The notes under the pieces are model-generated. The model ran no database searches. It was not told the origin of the DNA and saw only the letters and a list, made by a program, of their open reading frames with translations. A DNA stretch of 7,268 nucleotides from Verrucomicrobiota bacterium (lineage in GTDB: Bacteria; Verrucomicrobiota; Kiritimatiellia; JAAZAB01): positions 1-7,268 of the forward strand of contig JAHIMN010000219.1 of assembly GCA_018896395.1 (NCBI GenBank), read 5' to 3'. The translations under genes and the position numbers were made by a program. Each line of letters begins with the position of its first letter. Position 1 is the stretch's first letter. Below, piece after piece: positions 1 through 4,420 of the stretch.

Positions 1-21
1 ATTTCGAAATTCGTATTTCGT
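1..21. repeat. Heptanucleotide tandem tract upstream of xerC
   Basis: Three consecutive 7-bp units are visible: ATTTCGA, AATTCGT and ATTTCGT. The tract is cut by the left window edge, so its true length is unknown. It ends about 8 bp before the ribosome binding site of xerC. Its period and A/T-start, G/C-A/T-end pattern match the tracts at 1131-1158, 1296-1330 and 3046-3073, which suggests one repeat family. Function is unknown. Confidence 0.55.
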
Positions 22-40
22 GCTTATCAGGAGCAGAACC

Positions 41-1123
41 ATGAGTGCACCGATTATCATGCACGACCCTTGTATCGGACATTTCGTGCGTTACCTGGAG
101 GGCGAGCGGAACGCCTCGGGGCATACGATCAGCAGTTACCTGGTTGACCTGGAGCAGTTTATCCGGACCCAGTGGGGCGCGGAAGCCCGGCCGCCCTATG
201 CCTGGTCGGACGTGGATAAATTTTCCGCCCGCAAGTTCATCGTGCACTGCCAGAAACAGGCGGCCGTGGCCACGACGGTCAACCGGAAACTCTCCAGCCT
301 GCGGTCGTTCTTCAAGTTCCTGAACCGGGAAGAATACATTACGCAGAACCCGTTTGCCGGCGTGATCTCACTCAAACGCGGAAAACCACTGCCCAAGGTG
401 CTGACGCTCCAGGAAGTAATCCGCCTGCTGGAGGCGCCGCGCCAGGTGGCTGCGGAAGCGCCGGCCGGGGAGCCGGATGCCGCCAAGCGCCCCGCCTGCA
501 ACGCTGTGCGCCCGCCCGCAGCACTTCGCGCAACGACCCGCCTGCAGCGCTATGCGCAGCATTGCGGGCAGGTGTGGGCAGGTAGCACTGCGGGCAGGTT
601 ATGGCTGGACTATGTCGCCATCCGCGACACGGCGATCCTGGAAATTCTTTACAGCACCGGCATGCGGGTCAGCGAGCTGGCGGGCATGAATGAAAGCGAC
701 ATTGATATGCTCGCGAGCGTGGTTAAAGTCCGGGGCAAAGGCAAGAAGGAGCGGCTGTGCCTGTTAGGCAAACCGGCCGTGCGAGCACTGCAGACCGCGC
801 TGGAAAAGCGCTCCACGCTGACCGGGGTATCCAAGCGTGCCGGTCCCGCACCCGTTTTCGTTGGCCATACGGGCGGCCGGCTGACCACGCGTTCGATCGA
901 GCGACTCATGAAACGCTACCTGATCAGGGCCAACCTGGATCCCCACATGTCGCCGCATGCCTTGCGGCATTCGTTCGCCACGCACCTGTTGGATGCCGGC
1001 GCCGATTTACGCAGTGTCCAGGAATTGCTCGGTCACGCCAGTCTTTCCACGACCCAGATTTACACGCACGTCACGGTGGAACGGCTTAAGCAGGTTTATA
1101 ACGAAGCCCACCCGCGGGCCTGA
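41..1123 (+). CDS. xerC: Tyrosine recombinase XerC, with an interdomain insertion
   Basis: This is a site-specific tyrosine recombinase of the XerC/XerD family, which in the cytoplasm resolves chromosome dimers at dif sites with a partner Xer protein. From the ATG at 41 it has 360 residues, against about 300 in typical XerC/XerD. The N-terminal SAM-like DNA-binding domain spans roughly residues 5-112 (HFVRYLEGERNASGHT, FFKFLNREEYITQNPF). The catalytic domain follows from about residue 190. The full active-site set is present: R209 (TGMRVSEL), K233 (GKGKKER), H306 and R309 (HALRHSF), H332 (LLGHASLSTT) and the nucleophile Y341 (IYTHV). The AHPRA ending favours XerC over XerD. ATG 41 is chosen because AGGAG lies 7 bp upstream; a GTG at 20 in frame lacks a site and falls in a repeat. 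Residues about 134-188 are extra and encoded by repeats. Since every catalytic residue survives, I expect an active enzyme. Confidence 0.93.
   Translation: MSAPIIMHDPCIGHFVRYLEGERNASGHTISSYLVDLEQFIRTQWGAEARPPYAWSDVDKFSARKFIVHCQKQAAVATTVNRKLSSLRSFFKFLNREEYITQNPFAGVISLKRGKPLPKVLTLQEVIRLLEAPRQVAAEAPAGEPDAAKRPACNAVRPPAALRATTRLQRYAQHCGQVWAGSTAGRLWLDYVAIRDTAILEILYSTGMRVSELAGMNESDIDMLASVVKVRGKGKKERLCLLGKPAVRALQTALEKRSTLTGVSKRAGPAPVFVGHTGGRLTTRSIERLMKRYLIRANLDPHMSPHALRHSFATHLLDAGADLRSVQELLGHASLSTTQIYTHVTVERLKQVYNEAHPRA
440..604 (+). repeat. Repeat-rich in-frame insertion in xerC
   Basis: This stretch encodes the residues that ordinary XerC proteins lack, between the end of the N-terminal domain (LLEAP) and the start of the catalytic domain (IRDTAILEILYSTG). 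It contains two 21-bp direct copies at 491-511 and 537-557 with 19 of 21 bases identical. It also holds three copies of a decamer, TGCGGGCAGG at 563-572, TGTGGGCAGG at 573-582 and TGCGGGCAGG at 589-598. Reverse-complement relatives of the decamer (CCCGCCTGCA, GCCCGCAGCAC) lie in the left half, so the whole is loosely palindromic. The encoded peptide is rich in Ala, Arg and Pro and has no recognised domain. The exact insertion borders are estimated from family knowledge, not from an alignment. Confidence 0.6.
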
Positions 1124-1130
1124 AGACAAA

Positions 1131-1166
1131 TGTCGAATGTAGAATGTAGAATGCAGAATTGAAGAA
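1131..1166 (+). repeat. Heptanucleotide tandem tract downstream of xerC
   Basis: Four perfect-register 7-bp units occur at 1131-1158: TGTCGAA, TGTAGAA, TGTAGAA and TGCAGAA, followed by the related TTGAAGAA. The tract starts 8 bp after the xerC stop codon. It is an imperfect inverted repeat of the tract at 1296-1330, so a transcript across the spacer could pair the two. No T-run follows to make it a classical terminator. Confidence 0.75.
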
Positions 1167-1182
1167 ACAAAAAAACCTTACG

Positions 1183-1217
1183 GGTTCACGGTTTAGCGGG
1201 GTAGTGGTTCAACGGTT
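1183..1217 (+). repeat. Paired GGTTCA(A)CGGTT direct repeat
   Basis: GGTTCACGGTT at 1183-1193 and GGTTCAACGGTT at 1206-1217 are near-identical copies offset by 23 bp. They lie between the two inverted heptamer tracts. They could be a second short-repeat family or a paired binding site; nothing in the sequence decides between these. Confidence 0.4.
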
Positions 1218-1245
1218 GGAAACAGCGAACTGCAAAGAATAAGAT
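1216..1245 (+). promoter_or_regulatory. Weak possible sigma-70 promoter for waaA
   Basis: TTGGAA (1216-1221, 4 of 6 to TTGACA) and TAAGAT (1240-1245, 4 of 6 to TATAAT) are separated by 18 bp. A transcript would start near 1252 and give a leader of about 80 bases containing the inverted heptamer tract. The match is modest and the spacer is AT-rich, so this may be chance. Confidence 0.22.
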
Positions 1246-1295
1246 TGAATATGCATCGTTAGATGGGCATTGTTCCCCTTGTCGATCGGTTTTTA

Positions 1296-1330
1296 TTCTT
1301 CATTCTGCATTCTTAATTCTGCATTTCTTC
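1296..1330 (-). repeat. Inverted heptanucleotide tract at the waaA start
   Basis: Five 7-bp units run TTCTTCA, TTCTGCA, TTCTTAA, TTCTGCA and TTTCTTC, ending 2 bp before the waaA ATG. On the minus strand they read TGCAGAA-like, the same family as 1131-1158 in the opposite orientation. Because the tract occupies the place where a ribosome binding site should be, waaA has no visible Shine-Dalgarno sequence. An upstream in-frame ATG at 1270 would translate this tract as protein, which argues against that start. Confidence 0.75.
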
Positions 1331-1332
1331 GT

Positions 1333-2637
1333 ATGATCTGGTTTTTTTACAACAGTTTTTTCCCAATCGTGTTTTTAATGCTCCTGCCGCGATTCCTGTT
1401 GCGGATGTGGAAGCGCGGCGGCTATCGCAAGGGATTTCTCCAGCGGTTCGGCCGCTACGAGGCTGCCGTGCAGGAACGCCTGCGGAACCGGCCGCGAGTC
1501 TGGATTCATGCCGTCAGCGTGGGCGAGGTCCTTGTCGCCCTGCGGTTCATGCGCGCCCTGCGGGAGCGTCGGAGCGCCCTGGCCTTTGTCTTGACGACCA
1601 CCACGTCCACCGGGCACGCCATTGCCGCGCAGCAACTGTCTGCGGACGATGTCCTGCTGTATTTCCCCGTGGATCTTCCCTGGATCATGACGCGGGTACT
1701 GAACCGTCTGCGTCCCTTGGCGCTCGTACTGGTGGAGGGCGAAATCTGGCCCAATCTCCTGCGGCTGGCCCGGCGCCGTGGCGTGCCGATCATGCTGTTG
1801 AACGGACGTATGTCGAAGCATTCTTTCCGTGGCTACCGGAGAGTACGGCCGTTGGTTAAAAAAGCGCTGGCCTGCTTTGATCTCTTCTGCATGCAGGGGC
1901 CGGAGGATGCCCAGCGGCTGAGGGAGCTGGGCGCGGACCCGGAAAAAATCCGGGTTATGGGCTCGGCCAAGTATGATGTGACCGAACCATCGCACATGGA
2001 TTTGGACCCTGTTCGCGCTCTTCTGCTCCGGGCCGGGTTCGATGCCGACACGCGCTGGCTGGTGGGCGGATCCACCTGGCCGGGCGAAGAAACCATCCTT
2101 TTGGATCTGTATAAAAAATTGCGCGCCCAGGATTCGAAGACCCGGTTAGCACTGGTTCCCCGCCACGCCGAACGTCGCCAGGCGGTCATGGCCGCTATCC
2201 TGAAATCAGGCTTGGCGGGAGTGGCCTGGAGCGAGCTGAAAATCGCCCGGGCGAGCCACACCCCCGCCGCCGATGTGTTGCTGGTGGATACCACCGGGGA
2301 ATTGAATCACTTTTACGCCCTGGCAACGGTTATCTTTGTGGGTAAAAGTCTGACGTCCCACGGGGGCCAGAACGTAATCGAAGCGGCCGTCTTTGCCAAG
2401 CCGATCGTAATCGGCCCGTACACGGAAAACTTCACCACCGTCATTGCCGATTTCCGCACTGCGAACGCTCTGATCCAGGTTCCGGATGCCTCCGCTCTGG
2501 AGCGGGCGGTGGCAGAACTGTGGGCTGATAACCAGGCGGCCCAAGCTTATGGCCGACGGGCTGAGCAGGTGGTTCACGATAAGGCCGGCGCCATCCGCGC
2601 CAGCGCCGAATGTTTGCTGTCCCTGCTCCTAAACTGA
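1333..2637 (+). CDS. waaA: 3-deoxy-D-manno-octulosonic acid (Kdo) transferase
   Basis: WaaA (KdtA, glycosyltransferase family 30) moves Kdo from CMP-Kdo to the lipid A precursor at the inner face of the cytoplasmic membrane, the first core step of LPS. The 434 residues fit the family (about 425). Residues about 1-20 form a hydrophobic anchor, followed by the conserved GYRKGFLQRFGRY. Then come HAVSVGEV with the expected catalytic Glu, VEGEIWPN (family VETEIWPN), LNGRMS, GSAKYD in place of the common GNLKFD, GSTWPGEE, LVPRHAERR, VDTTGELNHFYALA and the nucleotide-site block GGQNVIEAAVFAKPIVIGPYTENF, where Gln replaces the frequent His of GGHN. The start at 1333 gives a normal N-terminus; the longer frame from 1270 adds 21 residues encoded by a repeat. 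No Shine-Dalgarno is seen. The stop codon overlaps the next frame as TGATG. Whether one or two Kdo residues are added cannot be told. Confidence 0.93.
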   Translation: MIWFFYNSFFPIVFLMLLPRFLLRMWKRGGYRKGFLQRFGRYEAAVQERLRNRPRVWIHAVSVGEVLVALRFMRALRERRSALAFVLTTTTSTGHAIAAQQLSADDVLLYFPVDLPWIMTRVLNRLRPLALVLVEGEIWPNLLRLARRRGVPIMLLNGRMSKHSFRGYRRVRPLVKKALACFDLFCMQGPEDAQRLRELGADPEKIRVMGSAKYDVTEPSHMDLDPVRALLLRAGFDADTRWLVGGSTWPGEETILLDLYKKLRAQDSKTRLALVPRHAERRQAVMAAILKSGLAGVAWSELKIARASHTPAADVLLVDTTGELNHFYALATVIFVGKSLTSHGGQNVIEAAVFAKPIVIGPYTENFTTVIADFRTANALIQVPDASALERAVAELWADNQAAQAYGRRAEQVVHDKAGAIRASAECLLSLLLN

Positions 2638-2918
2638 TGCAGTCCGAGATTGATAAGCCGGTCAATATCGGCTGTCCGCAGTATGTGACCGTCAAGGAAC
2701 TGGTGAATACTGTCGCGGCCGTCGCCAAAAAGAAAATCACGATCCGCAGTGTCCCCGGCCCGGTGGGGGTGCATTCCCGCAACTTCAGCAACGACCGCAT
2801 CTATTTCACCGGCTGGAAGTCGCAGTTCGATCTCCAGAAGGGCATCAGCCTGAACTATCCGTGGATTCTAAAGCAGGTGAAAAAAGCCGTGCGGGAACAG
2901 AATTCAGCGGCCAAGTGA
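2637..2918 (+). pseudogene. C-terminal remnant of a GDP-mannose 3,5-epimerase-like SDR
   Basis: The 93-codon frame resembles the last quarter to third of extended short-chain dehydrogenase/epimerases, closest to GDP-mannose 3,5-epimerase: KPVNIGCPQYVTVKELVN, then PGPVGVHSRNFSNDRI, GWKSQF and YPWILKQV. These match the family's substrate-binding C-terminal segment. The Rossmann fold with its NAD-binding Gly motif and the YxxxK active site are absent, so no catalysis is expected. Recognisable similarity begins about two codons before the ATG at 2637, right at the end of waaA, as if a deletion or recombination fused the two. The same frame is open back to 2583 with another ATG at 2610. The ATG at 2637 overlaps the waaA stop as TGATG, which could permit coupled translation. 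The frame has no internal stops, so the break is recent or a small protein is still made. Confidence 0.72.
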
Positions 2919-2923
2919 AGCAC

Positions 2924-3042
2924 CCCGTGGCACGTGTCTCGCCATAGCCCTCGGGGCGAAGGCGGAAGCCACGGGACAACCCACTCTGCAGGAGTAGCAT
3001 TGGCTACGCAGGTCGAGTCTTTGCGGAACTCCGCCGAAGGCG
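2924..3042. repeat. Cluster of hairpins in the spacer before wzz
   Basis: Several stems lie in a row. CCCGTGGC (2924-2931) pairs perfectly with GCCACGGG (2968-2975). Inside it CGCC (2940-2943) pairs with GGCG (2961-2964), and GCCC (2947-2950) pairs with GGGC (2954-2957) around a 3-base loop. Next GTAGC (2994-2998) pairs with GCTAC (3003-3007), GAGT (3015-3018) with ACTC (3028-3031), and CGCC (3032-3035) with GGCG (3039-3042) around GAA. The string GCGAAGGCGG recurs at 3287-3296 inside the wzz frame. No T-run follows the stems, so they are not an ordinary intrinsic terminator. They may be a dispersed palindromic repeat or a structured RNA. Confidence 0.5.
2928..2943 (+). promoter_or_regulatory. 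Possible sigma-54 (-24/-12) promoter
   Basis: TGGCACGTGTCTCGCC fits the sigma-54 pattern TGGCACG-N4-TTGCW: the -24 half is perfect, and the GG and GC dinucleotides keep the correct spacing. The -12 half differs at two positions (TCGCC). Transcription would start near 2955 and run into the wzz-like gene with a leader of about 240 bases. The site lies inside the left half of a hairpin that may be a repeat, which lowers confidence. No activator gene is visible here. Confidence 0.33.
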
Positions 3043-3045
3043 AGT

Positions 3046-3073
3046 AGTCAGAATTCGGAAGTCCGATGTCAGA
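3046..3073 (+). repeat. Heptanucleotide tandem tract upstream of wzz
   Basis: Four 7-bp units are in register: AGTCAGA, ATTCGGA, AGTCCGA and TGTCAGA, followed by ATAAACC. The units fit the same loose pattern (A/T, three to four variable bases, then GA) as the tracts at 1-21, 1131-1158 and 1296-1330. This tract ends 122 bp before the wzz start. Confidence 0.6.
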
Positions 3074-3077
3074 ATAA

Positions 3078-3087
3078 ACCGTACGGT
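3078..3087. other. Perfect 10-bp palindrome
   Basis: ACCGTACGGT is a perfect palindrome located between the heptamer tract and the wzz leader. It could be a half-length operator or a chance match. No second copy was noticed in the spacer. Confidence 0.25.
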
Positions 3088-3179
3088 GAAAAGTGGCGCT
3101 TTACTTTGTCGCTCGTTTCAAGTATTGTTAGTCAAACGAATTGGCAATTAACCATTGATTTGCGGACAACCGCCCGCGT

Positions 3180-3189
3180 AAGGAGGAGG
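3180..3189 (+). promoter_or_regulatory. Strong ribosome binding site of wzz
   Basis: AAGGAGGAGG lies 6 bp before the ATG at 3196 and is close to a perfect Shine-Dalgarno sequence. It fixes that ATG as the start over the ATG at 3106, which would add 30 residues encoded by the leader itself. Confidence 0.85.
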
Positions 3190-3195
3190 AATATT

Positions 3196-4341
3196 ATGCC
3201 AACTGAGCAACAGCAGCATTCCGTGGAAACTCAACCCATTAACGCCTCGGGTACGGGCATTTCCCCGCCTGCCCGCAGTAGCCTTGGCGAAGGCGGGCCG
3301 GAAGACTTCCTGTCACTGCGCGACATCCTGATAATGATTCTCCGGCACCGGCGGGCGATTTTCCTGTTTGTTCTTCTGGCCACGCTGGCGGCGGGTATTT
3401 TCTTCATCACCCGTCCGCGACAATATGAGGCCGAGGGCTATCTGCAAGTCATTCCCCCGGTGTCCCTGGAAGGCCGCGTGGATAAGGAATTGTTCGAAAC
3501 CATTATCGCCTCGCACCTGCAGAAAGCTTCCTCGGCCTATATCGCCAGGAATGTGGTCGCCCTGCTGAACAATCAGGGCGTCCAAATCGCGCCGCTGGAG
3601 CTGGAAAAGCAAATCAAAATCACGCGCCCGCCCAAGACCGATCTTATCCGCCTGATAGCCGAGGCAACGTCGGCCGATAAGGCGCTATTAATCGTGCGGC
3701 TGTGGGTCCGGGAATACCTGGCAAGCATCCAAAAAAACAATATTTACGCGGCATTATCCCAGAATCGCTTGCTGTTGAAGCAGGCTCAGTCCGACCTGAT
3801 GGAAAAACAGGCGACGGCGGACAAAATGAGGGCTCAGGTCGCGCAATCCTCGCCCTTGATCACGCTTTCGCGGGCCGTGGACGATCGCCAAATATGGAGC
3901 GATCTGACTCAAAAGGCGGCGCCGGATCCTGAAGCGCTGAAAAAATTGTCGGCAATCCACATCAAGGGCCAGGAACAAAGCGAAGAATATATCAATCTGA
4001 AAATGTCAATGCTCACCACCGAACAGGCGTTGTCGGCGATCCTGGCCCGGCGCAACCTATATCAGGAAGTGGAGCTGATTCTTGAAGCGAAGATGGCGTT
4101 AAACGGTTCCTTTATAGAGGGGAAACTGGCGCCCACGAACGCGGCCCCTTCGGCGGCCGAGCTTTACGTCAACACGTTGATGAAAAGCAGTGAGATCGTC
4201 CAATTCGGCGAGCCGGGCCTGATTTCGGCCACGCGCGGGGCGCTCAAAAAAACGGGTTTGTTTTTCATAGCTTCGCTGGGGCTGGCCTGTTTCTGTGCCT
4301 TTATGTGCGAGTGGGGCAAGGGTCTTCTGTCATCCCGATAA
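3196..4341 (+). CDS. Wzz/GumC-type polysaccharide chain-length regulator
   Basis: This is an inner-membrane polysaccharide co-polymerase that sets chain length of exported O-antigen, capsule or exopolysaccharide. The 381 residues show the family layout. A polar N-terminal tail (1-38) is followed by SLRDILIMILRHRR and a first membrane helix (about 54-71). Next comes the periplasmic Wzz segment with the typical ITRPRQYEAEGYLQVIPP, a mostly helical, coiled-coil-prone region (about 180-300), and a second membrane helix (about 354-371) before a short tail. There is no cytoplasmic kinase domain with Walker motifs, so it is not a Wzc-type fusion. The proline-rich motif usual before the second helix is poor here (only GEPG). 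The tail at 24-38 is encoded by a repeat-like palindrome. The neighbouring Kdo transferase and sugar-epimerase remnant support a surface-polysaccharide role. The exact polymer is unknown. Wzz, GumC and Wzc-N families overlap, so I give no symbol. Confidence 0.82.
   Translation: MPTEQQQHSVETQPINASGTGISPPARSSLGEGGPEDFLSLRDILIMILRHRRAIFLFVLLATLAAGIFFITRPRQYEAEGYLQVIPPVSLEGRVDKELFETIIASHLQKASSAYIARNVVALLNNQGVQIAPLELEKQIKITRPPKTDLIRLIAEATSADKALLIVRLWVREYLASIQKNNIYAALSQNRLLLKQAQSDLMEKQATADKMRAQVAQSSPLITLSRAVDDRQIWSDLTQKAAPDPEALKKLSAIHIKGQEQSEEYINLKMSMLTTEQALSAILARRNLYQEVELILEAKMALNGSFIEGKLAPTNAAPSAAELYVNTLMKSSEIVQFGEPGLISATRGALKKTGLFFIASLGLACFCAFMCEWGKGLLSSR
3268..3297 (+). repeat. Palindromic repeat-like segment inside the wzz 5' end
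   Basis: CCTGCCCGCAGT at 3268-3279 is the exact reverse complement of 587-598 in the xerC insertion. It runs into a hairpin in which GCCTT (3281-3285) pairs with AAGGC (3290-3294), flanked by CCCGC (3272-3276) and GCGGG (3293-3297). GCGAAGGCGG here also occurs at 2956-2965. The segment encodes the polar N-terminal tail, residues about 25-34, ahead of the first membrane helix, where extra sequence would be tolerated. Confidence 0.42.
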
Positions 4342-4344
4342 CGG

Positions 4345-4384
4345 TTAGCGCGGCATACTAACAGCCTTCAGCCTGCCGCGCTAA
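4345..4384. terminator. Hairpin between convergent genes, likely terminator
   Basis: TTAGCGCGGCA (4345-4355) pairs perfectly over 11 bp with TGCCGCGCTAA (4374-4384) around an 18-base loop. It begins 3 bp after the wzz stop and lies 36 bp from the stop of the opposing gene, the classic place for a two-way terminator. On the plus strand only a weak T-rich stretch (about 4401-4411) follows, and none follows on the minus strand. Termination may therefore depend on structure or on Rho. Confidence 0.68.
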
Positions 4385-4420
4385 ACAACCTGAATAATTA
4401 CTTTTATCTTTGGAATGTCC

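Noticed and set aside
41..1123. Recombinase as an integrase of a genomic island
   Set aside because: Length, AHPRA ending and motif spacing fit housekeeping XerC; there is no tRNA end, excisionase or phage gene nearby.
1131..1330. CRISPR array or dif/attachment site near xerC
   Set aside because: The repeat units are 7 bp with no spacers, and no sequence like the roughly 28-bp dif arrangement was seen. A recombinase next to repeats is not enough.
1270..1332. The longer waaA start, adding 21 residues
   Set aside because: The extra residues are encoded by the heptamer tract and add nothing the family needs; the ATG at 1333 gives the usual N-terminal anchor.
1375..1995. A 206-codon minus-strand frame within waaA
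   Set aside because: It is fully covered by the well-supported Kdo transferase, has shadow-like composition and no family motifs.
3125..3153. TTGTTA and TTAACC as a sigma-70 promoter of wzz
   Set aside because: The spacing is 17 bp but the -10 matches only 2 of 6 bases, so the pair is no better than chance.
3106..3195. The longer wzz start, adding 30 residues
   Set aside because: The near-perfect ribosome binding site sits just before the ATG at 3196 and would be inside the frame under the longer model.
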